NCBI RefSeq assembly: GCF_018474025.1
Contig: NZ_JAHCTA010000003.1
Coordinates: 62,001-126,000, forward strand
Length of the DNA stretch: 64,000 bases
Source of the DNA: Alteromonas oceanisediminis
GTDB lineage: Bacteria; Pseudomonadota; Gammaproteobacteria; Enterobacterales; Alteromonadaceae
Reading direction: 5' to 3'
Within the stretch, counting starts at the first letter, position 1. Each line of letters opens with the position of its first letter. Positions 48,939-58,199 of this stretch are shown one piece after another. Below the pieces are notes generated by a model that was not told the origin of the DNA, ran no database searches, and saw only the letters and a program-made list of their open reading frames with translations. Both the position numbers and the translations under genes were made by a program.

Positions 48939-50522
48939 ATGCTATCCCAATACACCATCGCTGACCTTGCTGTTTTTATTGTTTACGCCATGTTACTCGG
49001 CATCACTGGGTATTGGTTTAACCGCAAAGCAAACAGTGGCAATGACTACTTTCTGGGTGGCAATGCGATGCCGATGTGGGTCGTCGCGATTTCTGTACTG
49101 GCGACGTCACAATCGGCAGCCACCTTTCTGGGCGGCCCAGATCAGGGTTATCGAGGTGATCTTACCTATCTTGCCTCGAATCTCGGCGCCATCATCGCGG
49201 CGCTGTGTGTTTCTTATGTTTTAATCCCACGTTTTTATCACGCCAACGTTTACACGGTATACGAATTGCTGGAACAGCGCTTTGGAAGCGGCGCAAAACA
49301 AAAAGCCGGAGCCTTGTATTTGTTTGGCCGCTTACTGGCGAGTGGGGCACGGTTGTACATGGCTGCACTGGCCGTGTCGATGATTTTATTCGGCAATATT
49401 GCCACTAGCAGCGTCATCAGCGCGACGGTATTGATCGCCCTGTGTGGTCTGCTGTACACCGTTTATGGTGGGATCCGCAGTGTCATATACAGCGATGCCG
49501 TACAGTGTTTTGTTTACGTGAGTGCCGCTATCGGCGTTATTACGTGGCTGCTGATGAGTATGCCGGCGTCCTTTGAACAAATTGTCGACGCGCTGCAAAA
49601 TCCCGCCCCCGGCGCCACATCAAAATTGACGTTATTTGACTGGCGACTGGATTTCTCCAGCGCAGGCGTGTTTAACATGTGGTCAGTGTTTACGGGCTTC
49701 GTGTTACTCAATATTGCTGCATTTGGGCTGGATCAGGACATGACCCAACGTGTGCTCACTTGCAAGAACGCTAAAGAGGGTAGCAAAGCGATGCTACTGT
49801 CAGTGTTTTTAGTGATCCCAGTGATGGCGCTGTTTATTTTCATTGGTCTGTTGCTGTTCGTTTATTACGAGCGCCCAGACTTAATGATGAGCACCGCCGA
49901 CGGCACGCCAGTGCCAACGTTTGCGGGCGAAACGGTGACTATCTTTATGTATTACGTGCTAACTGATATTCCCTCAGGGCTTAAAGCCTGGGTGACTATT
50001 GGAATTATTGCCGCCGCACTGTCAACGCTGAATTCCGGACTGAATTCAATGGCGTCGGTGATCGTTAAAGACTTTGTACAGCCGATGCTATCGACCACTC
50101 CCGATGAGCGCACTGCTGTACGTCAAGGGCAATGGGCGATGATGATCGTAGCAATTTTGCTCGCACTGGTTGCCTGCTTATGCTTTTATTGGCAGCAGTA
50201 CACTGAAATGCCACTGCTACAATTTGCGCTCAGCGTGATGGTTTTCTCATACAGTGGGCTGTTGGGCGTCTATATTACTGCGCTGTTTACTCAGCGCGGC
50301 TCAGCGCGTTCTATTAGCGCGGCATTGATTGTTGGGTTTCTGGTACCACTCGCATTACAACCCTATGTAATGTCAATGTGGATCCCAACAGATTCGATAA
50401 CGTCAATTGGTTTTACCTGGCAGCTGTTGATTGGCACAGTCGCCTCAACCTTGGTATGTCTGGCCGGAAAATCCGATGATGCGAAGCGGATTGTGGCTGA
50501 CACTAAGCAGACAGTGAGTTAG
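48939..50522 (+). CDS. sodium/solute symporter (SSS family), probable MurNAc or muropeptide importer
   Basis: Integral membrane transporter of the SSS family with about thirteen helices. I use the ATG at 48939 (527 residues), which starts a few residues before the first helix as in homologues; starts at 48864 and 48882 would bring the coding region next to the candidate operator. Visible family segments are [21 protein letters not shown] in the first helices and the [17 protein letters not shown] region, which corresponds to the sodium-binding core. The next gene, murQ, begins 8 bp after it. The substrate is inferred from that context: an amino sugar such as N-acetylmuramic acid or its peptide. 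Confidence 0.88.
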   Translation: MLSQYTIADLAVFIVYAMLLGITGYWFNRKANSGNDYFLGGNAMPMWVVAISVLATSQSAATFLGGPDQGYRGDLTYLASNLGAIIAALCVSYVLIPRFYHANVYTVYELLEQRFGSGAKQKAGALYLFGRLLASGARLYMAALAVSMILFGNIATSSVISATVLIALCGLLYTVYGGIRSVIYSDAVQCFVYVSAAIGVITWLLMSMPASFEQIVDALQNPAPGATSKLTLFDWRLDFSSAGVFNMWSVFTGFVLLNIAAFGLDQDMTQRVLTCKNAKEGSKAMLLSVFLVIPVMALFIFIGLLLFVYYERPDLMMSTADGTPVPTFAGETVTIFMYYVLTDIPSGLKAWVTIGIIAAALSTLNSGLNSMASVIVKDFVQPMLSTTPDERTAVRQGQWAMMIVAILLALVACLCFYWQQYTEMPLLQFALSVMVFSYSGLLGVYITALFTQRGSARSISAALIVGFLVPLALQPYVMSMWIPTDSITSIGFTWQLLIGTVASTLVCLAGKSDDAKRIVADTKQTVS

Positions 50523-50530
50523 CAAAGATT

Positions 50531-51475
50531 ATGCTTCATCAAGAACAATTTACGACCGCTCAGTTGTTGGCTCAATTGAGTAAAATTGTGTCAGAGGGCC
50601 GAAACCCAGACACCATGGATATCGACCTTCTTTCCACCGAAGAGGTGTTGAAGCGGATTAATCAGGAAGATCAGAAAGTGGCGCTTGCTGTCAGAGATTG
50701 CATCGGCAGGATTGCCACCGCTGTTGACACGATTGTGGCCAGTTTGCAGGAGGGTGGTCGTCTGATTTACATCGGCGCAGGTACCAGTGGTCGGCTGGGT
50801 ATTCTCGATGCGGTGGAGTGCCGCCCCACCTTCAGCGTGTCTGATCAACTGGTCCAAGGCATTATCGCCGGTGGTGAAACCGCCATACAACATGCCGTTG
50901 AAGGCGCCGAAGATGACAGAGCCGCGGGAGTCGCCGATCTGAAAGCCATTCATCTGAATCGCGCCGATGTGGTGGTTGGTTTAACTGCCAGCGGGCGCAC
51001 GCCCTATGTGGTTTCTGCATTACAGTATGCCAATCAGCTGGGTGCGCCGACCATCTCGATTACCTGTAATCCCGACTCTCCGGTGATCGATGCCGCTGAC
51101 ATTGGCCTGTGTGCCGTGGTGGGCCCAGAGGCGCTAACCGGTTCAACGCGAATGAAATCAGGTACTGCACAAAAACTTATCCTGAATATGCTAAGCACAG
51201 CCAGCATGATCCGACTGGGAAAGACCTACCAAAACTTAATGGTTGATGTGAATGCGACGAATGAAAAGCTGCGCGCACGGGCTATTAGAATAGTGATGCA
51301 AGCCACCGACTGCAGCGCTGATGCAGCAGAAACCGCGTTGAGCCAAGCTGATGATCGCGCCAAGTTAGCCATTCTAATGATCTTAACCGGCGTATCTGCA
51401 GAACAAGGCGAAGAATTACTGCTGCAAAACGATGGCTTTTTACGCAGAGCGGTGGAATCGAATGAAAAATCGTAG
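50531..51475 (+). CDS. murQ: N-acetylmuramic acid 6-phosphate etherase
   Basis: Cleaves the lactyl ether of MurNAc-6-phosphate to give GlcNAc-6-phosphate and D-lactate, 314 residues. The SIS fold is clear with the phosphate loop [16 protein letters not shown]. The two catalytic glutamates fall at Glu96 and Glu127, the same 31-residue spacing as Glu83 and Glu114 in E. coli. The [13 protein letters not shown] signature follows. The enzyme needs a phosphorylated substrate, but no PTS MurP, AnmK or MurK-like kinase is in the window, so that step must be encoded elsewhere. The last 14 bp overlap namZ. Confidence 0.96.
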   Translation: MLHQEQFTTAQLLAQLSKIVSEGRNPDTMDIDLLSTEEVLKRINQEDQKVALAVRDCIGRIATAVDTIVASLQEGGRLIYIGAGTSGRLGILDAVECRPTFSVSDQLVQGIIAGGETAIQHAVEGAEDDRAAGVADLKAIHLNRADVVVGLTASGRTPYVVSALQYANQLGAPTISITCNPDSPVIDAADIGLCAVVGPEALTGSTRMKSGTAQKLILNMLSTASMIRLGKTYQNLMVDVNATNEKLRARAIRIVMQATDCSADAAETALSQADDRAKLAILMILTGVSAEQGEELLLQNDGFLRRAVESNEKS

Positions 51476-52634
51476 CACGGCAATTATAACGTTTCTGTGC
51501 GCCTGGATCGCGAGCACAGTCATGTCGTTGCCCGCCATTGCTGAGCCTCTCACCGTCGGCGCGGAGCGCCTGACATTCTACCTCCCCAAGATTAAAGCCC
51601 AACGGGTTGGTGTTGTTGTCAATCAATCGTCTATCGCCAAAGGCCAGCATCTGGTCGACTACTTGCTCGCTCAGCAAGTCAATGTCACGACCATTTATGC
51701 ACCTGAACATGGATTTCGTGGTGACAAAGGCGCAGGTGAAAAAGTACATGACGCCGTCGACGAAAACACCAACCTTCCCGTTATGTCGTTGTACGGGAAA
51801 ACCCGCAAACCCAATGCCGAGATGCTTAACAATGTCGATGTGCTGATTTTCGATATTCAGGATGTGGGTGTACGTTTTTATACTTATGTCAGCACGTTGC
51901 ACTACGTGATGGAAGCCGCTGCAGAAATGAATAAAGCGGTTATCGTGCTGGATAGGCCGAATCCAAATATTCATTTCGTTGATGGCCCCGTCCTCGATAT
52001 TGAGTTTCAGTCATTTGTTGGCATGCATCCGGTGCCAGTACTACATGGGATGACACTCGGTGAAATGGCATTGATGATCAAAGGAGAGGCGTGGATAGCG
52101 CACGCTGATGCGTTAGATTTAACGGTCATTCCTGTCGCGGATTACACGCGTAGCAGCGAGTATGAGCTACCGATCAAACCTAGCCCAAACCTGCCAAACG
52201 CAACAGCCATCCAGTTGTATGCGTCGTTATGTTTTTTTGAACCCACCCCCTTTAGTATTGGTAGAGGAACGCCGTTTCCGTTTCAAGTAATAGGCCACTC
52301 AACGCTTCATCTGGGTGATTTTGCGTTTACACCCACCAGCATGCCTGACAGCGCGCCATCACCAAAGTTTCAAGACCAGCAAGTTCACGGTCTCGATTTG
52401 CGTCAGGCTGAATTTGAGGGGCTGGATTTGAGCTTACTCTTTGAAGCGTATCAACAGGCAAAAGCGGAAAACGTCGAATTTTTCACGTCCGCTTCATTTT
52501 TCGATAAGTTGGCAGGGAGCAGTGCGTTGAGAGAAGCGTTACAAAATGGCGCTTCGTTTGATGACGTGAAAGCGAGTTGGCAGGCCGACTTGTTAGCGTT
52601 TAAGCAGCGACGCCAACCTTATCTGCTATACTAA
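51462..52634 (+). CDS. namZ: exo-beta-N-acetylmuramidase NamZ (DUF1343)
   Basis: Exported glycoside hydrolase that removes N-acetylmuramic acid from the non-reducing end of peptidoglycan fragments. From the ATG at 51462, inside the end of murQ, it has 390 residues and a signal peptide (about 3-28, ending AIAE). DUF1343 landmarks are present: [15 protein letters not shown] with the conserved Glu-His, [21 protein letters not shown] (seen as FDIQDVGVR), LDRPNPN and PSPNLPN. Pairing with murQ, a symporter and a MurR-type regulator is the typical NamZ context. It converges with the regulator gene, overlapping its stop by 4 bp. Confidence 0.93.
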   Translation: MKNRSTAIITFLCAWIASTVMSLPAIAEPLTVGAERLTFYLPKIKAQRVGVVVNQSSIAKGQHLVDYLLAQQVNVTTIYAPEHGFRGDKGAGEKVHDAVDENTNLPVMSLYGKTRKPNAEMLNNVDVLIFDIQDVGVRFYTYVSTLHYVMEAAAEMNKAVIVLDRPNPNIHFVDGPVLDIEFQSFVGMHPVPVLHGMTLGEMALMIKGEAWIAHADALDLTVIPVADYTRSSEYELPIKPSPNLPNATAIQLYASLCFFEPTPFSIGRGTPFPFQVIGHSTLHLGDFAFTPTSMPDSAPSPKFQDQQVHGLDLRQAEFEGLDLSLLFEAYQQAKAENVEFFTSASFFDKLAGSSALREALQNGASFDDVKASWQADLLAFKQRRQPYLLY

Positions 52635-53488
52635 TGTGACTCATTGCCATCGCGAAATCGCGCCACCACACTGTTGGTTTTCTCAAGCAGTTTGCGGCCG
52701 TTGCGAGAGGCTTGGGTTAACGCAATAAATAACATATCGATAATGAGCTCCTGCGCGGTTCGAGCCAATATCGATGACAATCGCAATGATGGATCTTCAG
52801 CCACAGAATACAGTTTTACATCAGCCAGATCGGAAATTGGCGTGCCTCCATACTGGGTAATGGAAATAACGATAGCATGATTGTCATGCGCTTCACGCAC
52901 GGCATTGAGTATCTCTCGAGTCGAGCCTGATTCACTGATGGCAACCACCACATCGTTTTCACCAAAGGTGGCAGCGATACCCAATTGCGCATGCCCATCT
53001 TGCTCTGCGATGGCATGAATGCCCAACTTGTGGAGTTTGTAAGAAAAGTCTTTGCCGACTAACGCCGAACCACCAATGCCACAAATCAAAATACGCTGGG
53101 CGTTTTTAATCGATTCTACCGCACGTTCAAAAGCGACTATTTCATTCAGGTTACGCGTTTCGTGCAACACTGATATTTTACTGCTAACCAGCTTATCTGC
53201 CATTTGCGTATAACCGTCTGACAGGGTGATTTGTCCATGTAGTTGCGTATTTGGCGTTTCTTTGTTCAACGCGTCAATCACGGCCAGTTTGAATGCAGGA
53301 TAGCCTTTGTAGCCTAATTTCTGCGAAAACTTGACCACACTAGACTGGCTGACACCGACGACATTCGCCAGTTCCTGCGAGCTGAGATCGCGTACCGCAT
53401 TGGGTGAATCCAGTGTGAAAGTCGCCAGCTTTGATTCACTGGTCGATAAGGCATGTTTCACAGCTTTGATTTTGACAAACGCAGACAT
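52631..53488 (-). CDS. MurR/RpiR family transcriptional regulator
   Basis: DNA-binding regulator of 285 residues. The N-terminal helix-turn-helix (about 25-65, ELANVVGVSQSSVVKFSQKLGYKGYPAFK) is of the RpiR type and the C-terminal SIS domain (about 120-250) contains ICGIGGSALVGKDF and ISESGSTREI, the sugar-phosphate-binding loops. By context the ligand is MurNAc-6-phosphate, as for E. coli MurR. The candidate operator lies 55 bp upstream of its start, so autoregulation and control of the divergent amidase gene are likely. Confidence 0.9.
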   Translation of the reverse strand: MSAFVKIKAVKHALSTSESKLATFTLDSPNAVRDLSSQELANVVGVSQSSVVKFSQKLGYKGYPAFKLAVIDALNKETPNTQLHGQITLSDGYTQMADKLVSSKISVLHETRNLNEIVAFERAVESIKNAQRILICGIGGSALVGKDFSYKLHKLGIHAIAEQDGHAQLGIAATFGENDVVVAISESGSTREILNAVREAHDNHAIVISITQYGGTPISDLADVKLYSVAEDPSLRLSSILARTAQELIIDMLFIALTQASRNGRKLLEKTNSVVARFRDGNESH

Positions 53489-53542
53489 AAGCTCGCAGTG
53501 TAATGTTGAGTGCTTTTAGTATAGATAACCCGCGCGAAAAGT

Positions 53543-53556
53543 GAATTATTTATTCC
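53543..53556 (+). promoter_or_regulatory. candidate MurR-type operator, site 2
   Basis: GAATTATTTATTCC, the same GAAT-W5-ATTCC form as at 48844-48857. It lies between the divergent regulator and M14 amidase genes. Directly downstream, CGAATTTTTTCG at 53564-53575 is a further palindrome that could belong to the same control region. Confidence 0.5.
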
Positions 53557-53647
53557 AAATAAACGAATTTTTTCGAATATCCTACCGCGATTTTACTCTG
53601 AATGCGGTATAGTGACCCTACGAATTGGTTGGCACGGCAACTTGCTT

Positions 53648-54964
53648 ATGAACTTGAATGCGATAACAGACTATTGGCCTGAACTAAACCAACCGCACTT
53701 GCGTTACGACGACATTCAACCGGTTATTCAGGCGCTGTCACAACAAAAGGGAATTTGTGCCGAAGTGGTTGACCGTTCCTACCTTGGCGTGCCAATTCAT
53801 AAGCTTACGCTTGGATCGGGCCCCGTAAAAATTTTTGCCTGGACACAAATGCACGGGGATGAGCCAACGGCCACTGCTGCCGTTTTTGATCTCATTAGCC
53901 ACCTGGTCGATGACAACGCATCGCTACCCTTTGACGCGTTTGCCCAGCAATTTAGTTTACACGTTGTGCCAATGCTCAACCCTGATGGGGCTGAAGCAAA
54001 CACACGTTTCAATGCGCAAGGTATCGATATCAACCGCGATGCCGTCGCCATGCAAAGTCCTGAAGGACGCCTACTGCGTCGTTTAGTGGATGAACTACAA
54101 CCAGATATTGCGTTTAATTTGCACGACCAGAATCCCTATTACAGCGCGGGTGATTCAAGTACGCCAGCCACAATCGCCTTTCTTGCACCCGCTTATGATG
54201 TGAGTAAATCCATTAATCCAAGCCGCGCACGCGCAATGCAGCTTATTGCCGTGATGCGCCACGCGGTTGAACAGCATATTCCCTCTCATGTTGCGCGATA
54301 CAACGACGATTATTCCTATCGTTCTTTCGGCGATAAAATCTCATCCTTGGGTGCCAGTACTATCCTGATTGAATCAGGCGCCTACCGGAGCGACCCCAAC
54401 CGGCAGCGCGCTCGAGAAATGAACGTTGTCGCGCTTTTATCCGCGATCGAAGCGTTGGCGGATGACAGTTGGAAATCGGTTGACTGTGACGATTACTTTG
54501 CGATCCCTGAAAACATCGAAGATGGCTTATGTTCCCTGTTGATCACCAACGCGCAGCTACGGCAAGGTGAACAGCATGCCGCTTACCTTGCTGACATTAG
54601 TATTGTGGGTAGCGGCACCTCTGCGACCATCAAGCATATTGGCGATCTGTCTAATTGTGCAGGGTTTGAACAAATTGATGCTGGTGCGCTCGCATTGAGC
54701 ACCGGGAATCCCTACCATTTAAACGCGCCATTCGAACTCGAAGCGAATCACTATAAGTCGCTGTTGCGCGACGGTGTGACACACTTTGTCGGCGATGCGA
54801 CGCTACTGCAGAACCGTTCGGGTTTACCCGTATTGGTGGTGCAACACCCTTTGACCCACATCCTACCCGAACAAGTGAGCTGTTTGTTGTGCAGTTCGCG
54901 TAAGGGTCCCACGCGGCCAATGCTTGCAATTATTGGTAACAACGTGATTTCATTGGCAGATTAG
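53648..54964 (+). CDS. M14 family zinc carboxypeptidase, murein-peptide amidase A-like
   Basis: Predicted to act on murein peptides, as MpaA does when it cleaves the gamma-D-Glu-diaminopimelate bond. I prefer the ATG at 53648 (438 residues); the GTG at 53612 sits on top of a TATAGT that could be the -10. With this numbering the zinc ligands are His69 and Glu72 (QMHGDE) and His159 (FNLHDQN), and the catalytic glutamate is Glu242 (ILIESGAY); a GIDINRD substrate-binding motif lies between. It lacks a signal peptide, so it is cytosolic like MpaA. The C-terminal 180 residues form an additional domain absent from E. coli MpaA, of unknown role. Confidence 0.85.
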   Translation: MNLNAITDYWPELNQPHLRYDDIQPVIQALSQQKGICAEVVDRSYLGVPIHKLTLGSGPVKIFAWTQMHGDEPTATAAVFDLISHLVDDNASLPFDAFAQQFSLHVVPMLNPDGAEANTRFNAQGIDINRDAVAMQSPEGRLLRRLVDELQPDIAFNLHDQNPYYSAGDSSTPATIAFLAPAYDVSKSINPSRARAMQLIAVMRHAVEQHIPSHVARYNDDYSYRSFGDKISSLGASTILIESGAYRSDPNRQRAREMNVVALLSAIEALADDSWKSVDCDDYFAIPENIEDGLCSLLITNAQLRQGEQHAAYLADISIVGSGTSATIKHIGDLSNCAGFEQIDAGALALSTGNPYHLNAPFELEANHYKSLLRDGVTHFVGDATLLQNRSGLPVLVVQHPLTHILPEQVSCLLCSSRKGPTRPMLAIIGNNVISLAD

Positions 54965-54991
54965 TCGATTACTGAACGTTGGAGCAATCGT

Positions 54992-55759
54992 ATGCGCCTT
55001 TTCACTCGCCTCTCCTTTTTGATGGCGATTGCTGTTTACTGTTGCGATATATTAGCCCATGCTCAGTCAGCTCAGGAATCCCTTACCGCTATGTCGCCAG
55101 CTCCGTTGACTGAGAATTTTGCCAAACCCTGGTGGATACCACGCCATCAACAAAAACTCGACGACATTAAAACGCGAGCGGATGAGATTAAACTGGTCTT
55201 CATCGGCGATTCGATTACTCACGCATGGGAAAATCGAGGCAAGCAGGAATGGGCTACCCATTTTGCTCCCCGTGGCGCGTTAAACCTTGGGTTTAACGGC
55301 GACCGTACTGAAAATGTATTATGGCGGATTGAGCACGGTGAACTTGATGGTCTTTCACCAGAGTTAGTGGTGCTGATGATTGGCACCAACAATACGGGTC
55401 ACCGTCAGGATCCGCCGGCGCACACCGCCGCTGGTATTACTGCGATTGTTGATGAAATACACGAACGTCTCCCGGATAGCCATATTTTATTGCATGCTAT
55501 CTTACCGCGCGGTAAAACCGCCGACAGTCCGCTGCGCCAACTGAATACCCAAGTGAATCAATTGATTGAGCCACTGGCAGAGCGACCACATGTTTCCTGG
55601 CTTGATGTCAGCTCGCTCTTTATGACTGATGATGGCCGCATTGAGAGGACGGTGATGAGTGACTTTCTGCATCCGAATGCCGAGCAATACAGCGTGTGGG
55701 CAGAAGCACTTGAGCCGCATATTAGTCGTTTGATGAGCCCGCTGCATGACGGCGATTAA
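54992..55759 (+). CDS. secreted SGNH/GDSL hydrolase
   Basis: Esterase-type hydrolase of 255 residues with a signal peptide (about 5-25). The four SGNH blocks are visible: Ser74 in FIGDSITHAW, Gly103 in GFNGDRTEN, Asn134 in MIGTNN, and the Asp224/His227 pair in SDFLHPN. The closest family by these blocks is the platelet-activating-factor acetylhydrolase-like lipase group, often seen beside carbohydrate-active enzymes as O-acetyl esterases. In this island it could remove O-acetyl groups from MurNAc; that is inference. GGAG lies before the ATG. Its last 14 bp overlap the next gene. Confidence 0.88.
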   Translation: MRLFTRLSFLMAIAVYCCDILAHAQSAQESLTAMSPAPLTENFAKPWWIPRHQQKLDDIKTRADEIKLVFIGDSITHAWENRGKQEWATHFAPRGALNLGFNGDRTENVLWRIEHGELDGLSPELVVLMIGTNNTGHRQDPPAHTAAGITAIVDEIHERLPDSHILLHAILPRGKTADSPLRQLNTQVNQLIEPLAERPHVSWLDVSSLFMTDDGRIERTVMSDFLHPNAEQYSVWAEALEPHISRLMSPLHDGD

Positions 55760-56840
55760 CCCAAAGCAGTTGTCGCTGCCATTATTGAGTATCGGTTTTT
55801 TGCTGGGGATTTTGGTCAGTTTTGCAGTGCTCTCTGGTGATGCAAATGGTCGGGTGAATCTGCTCTATCTCATGCTGGCTTTTTTCGTGCTGCCGCTTCT
55901 TGGTGCGCTCATATCATTGTTATCGCTGAGCTCGCAAAAAGGTTTCAATGCGGCCCGCTTGATGAGCGCTTTGCCAATCTGGTCGAAAACACAACGTGGG
56001 TATCTGCACAAACTGCGGCAAACCCATCTCGACAAACAGTGGTTTTTTGTACAAAGCCAAGTGGCCGCCATCGGATATGCCATCGCGACGTTGCTGTGCT
56101 TTGGCTTACTACTGGTGACTACAGACATCAATTTTGTGTGGCGAAGTACCTTGCTCAGTGCCGAGCAGCTATTTCCCCTACTCAACGCGATTGCACTGCC
56201 TTGGTGGTTTTGGGAAACCGCGCAACCGAGTTTGGAATTACTCTACGCTACGCAGGACTCGCGACTCACTCAATCCTACAGCAACGTTGAAACGTTCGGA
56301 CAGTGGTGGTCATTCGTATTTGCTACACAAGTTATCTATGCGCTGCTGTTACGCATTTTACTTCTTGTCGGTGGCCGTGCCTGGTTTGAGCTTCGCCAGC
56401 GACGCGATGTGGAATATCAACTTAGGCAGCGCCAAGCGGGTCAATCTCACAAAGCGCCGGAACAACATGTGCTTTCGCCCATCACACACACATTACCTGA
56501 CAAACTGGCACTGGCTAACTGGGCAGCTTTTCCGCCGGAGGTCGTCGCTCAATGTCGGTTGCGCCCCACCACAACACTGGATTGCTCTGGCCATGAAAAC
56601 GACGACCCAAACTATTCGGGCGCTCAGGTCGTTTTGTTAAAATCGTGGGAGCCGCCCATGGGAGAATTGCAGGATTATCTGGAACAGGGGCATGGTGTGT
56701 TGTTTCCCGTGAACATTGTGCGTGGTGAAGTGACGCCACCAGCGCCACAGCATCTCGCTGAGTGGCGACGCTTCGTTCACTCAATGCCACAGTGGCAATT
56801 GTATCTACCGTCAGAGTGGGCCGAACACAATGAACACTAA
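55746..56840 (+). CDS. DUF2868 family membrane protein
   Basis: Integral membrane protein of 364 residues of unknown function. Four hydrophobic helices lie near 12-30, 39-61, 103-126 and 195-220; the segment ALPWWFWETAQPSLELLYATQDSRL after the third is typical of DUF2868 (seen as LPWWFWETAQPS). The last 130 residues are soluble and cytoplasmic. It overlaps the GTPase gene by 11 bp and the SGNH hydrolase by 14 bp. DUF2868 and DUF3482 genes form a conserved pair in gammaproteobacteria, so the GTPase is the natural partner. Confidence 0.85.
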   Translation: MTAINPKQLSLPLLSIGFLLGILVSFAVLSGDANGRVNLLYLMLAFFVLPLLGALISLLSLSSQKGFNAARLMSALPIWSKTQRGYLHKLRQTHLDKQWFFVQSQVAAIGYAIATLLCFGLLLVTTDINFVWRSTLLSAEQLFPLLNAIALPWWFWETAQPSLELLYATQDSRLTQSYSNVETFGQWWSFVFATQVIYALLLRILLLVGGRAWFELRQRRDVEYQLRQRQAGQSHKAPEQHVLSPITHTLPDKLALANWAAFPPEVVAQCRLRPTTTLDCSGHENDDPNYSGAQVVLLKSWEPPMGELQDYLEQGHGVLFPVNIVRGEVTPPAPQHLAEWRRFVHSMPQWQLYLPSEWAEHNEH

Positions 56841-58197
56841 TCAGACAGCGGCATTTGCCGTGGTGGGCCACCCCAATAAAGGTAAATCGTCCATTGTGTC
56901 GACGCTGGCTCACAACGATAACGTGCAGATTTCCAGTCGCAGTGGCACGACCGCACTGGCCGATCGCTATCGGGTATCCACTGCAAACGCGCACTACGAC
57001 CTGATTGATACGCCGGGTTTTCAACGACCGCGTAAAGTGTTGCACTGGCTAAAAACACACTGCTCGAATGCCAGCGAACGCGCGGCTACCGTGTTTAAAT
57101 TTGTTAACGATTCAGACTGCCAACAACAATTCAAAGATGAAGTGGCACTGCTGCGGCCAATTGTTGATGGTGCCGCGATTCTTTACGTCGTGGACGGTTC
57201 ACGCCCTTACGGCGAAGAATACGAAGCCGAGATGGATATTTTACGTTGGACAGGACAGCCCTCTATGGCGCTGATCAACCCCATCGAAAGCAGTGATTGC
57301 GTCACGGAGTGGCAAAATGCGCTGACACAGTATTTTAAATCCGTTCGCGTCTTCAATCCGATGACGGCTGACTTTGAAAAACAGCTTGAGCTGTTGCAAA
57401 CCTTTGCGCATTTGAACCCGGCATGGTCAGAGTCGCTGAATCGAATCACGCGGGATCTGCGCCAACAACGCGGTCAGCAAAAGCAGCATAGTATTATTAT
57501 TCTGGCGCGCATGGTCGATGATCTATGCCGCTATCAGGCGTGCCAGAAATTGTTGAGTCTGGAACAGGCAAAACGCGTTGAACCGGTGCTTGCCCGACAG
57601 TATAAGGCGTGGATGAAACAGCGCGAGGAAACGGCGATTGATGAACTTCTCACGCTGTATGCGCATTCCCAAACTCGCATCGCCATTGAACAGTTTGACC
57701 TTCCTCCCGATTTGTTCGATTGTGACGAATGGTTTGCGTGGGGACTGGACAAGAAACAACTGATTTCTGCCGCCGCATTAGCGGGTGCGGTGAGTGGCGC
57801 AGCGGTGGATGTTGCCGTTGCCGGGCACAGTCTAATGCTGGGCGCACTGGGCGGTAGTTTACTCGGGGCTGGCAGCGCATGGTTTGGCGCAGATAAACTC
57901 GTCGACGTTAAGATCTCGGGGTTGCCGCTGGGCGGGCATCAAGCCTGTGTTGGTCCGATTAAGAACCGAAACTTTCCGTATGTGGTGATTGGTCGATTTT
58001 TGCATGTGTATCAGCAAATATCTGCACTCACTCATGCTGATCGCAGCGAACTGACGGTCTCTGCAGAAGACTTTAAAGACCGCGTAGATAATCTGGAAAA
58101 AGCCCAGCAAAAAAGTCTTCACACGGCGTGTGAGCGGTTGATCAAGCAGAAACCCGTCGACGATCTCGAATCTGTTTTACGCCCACTATTTGATTAA
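56830..58197 (+). CDS. Era-like GTPase with C-terminal DUF3482
   Basis: GTPase of 455 residues. The G1 loop GHPNKGKSS (13-21), the switch I Thr in SGTTALADRY and the G3 motif DTPG (60-63) are intact. The expected NKxD (G4) is replaced by a degenerate NPIES at the right place, as I see no other candidate, so guanine specificity may be relaxed. Residues 290-455 form the DUF3482 part with a hydrophobic glycine/alanine-rich hairpin around 320-355 (AAALAGAVSGAAVDVAVAG) that could insert in or lie on the membrane, in keeping with its partner DUF2868 protein. Its cellular role is unknown. Confidence 0.85.
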   Translation: MNTNQTAAFAVVGHPNKGKSSIVSTLAHNDNVQISSRSGTTALADRYRVSTANAHYDLIDTPGFQRPRKVLHWLKTHCSNASERAATVFKFVNDSDCQQQFKDEVALLRPIVDGAAILYVVDGSRPYGEEYEAEMDILRWTGQPSMALINPIESSDCVTEWQNALTQYFKSVRVFNPMTADFEKQLELLQTFAHLNPAWSESLNRITRDLRQQRGQQKQHSIIILARMVDDLCRYQACQKLLSLEQAKRVEPVLARQYKAWMKQREETAIDELLTLYAHSQTRIAIEQFDLPPDLFDCDEWFAWGLDKKQLISAAALAGAVSGAAVDVAVAGHSLMLGALGGSLLGAGSAWFGADKLVDVKISGLPLGGHQACVGPIKNRNFPYVVIGRFLHVYQQISALTHADRSELTVSAEDFKDRVDNLEKAQQKSLHTACERLIKQKPVDDLESVLRPLFD

Positions 58198-58199
58198 CT

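Noticed and set aside
51285-51974. Open frame of 229 codons antisense to murQ/namZ.
   Set aside because: No domain, no start signal and it straddles two recognised genes on the opposite strand.
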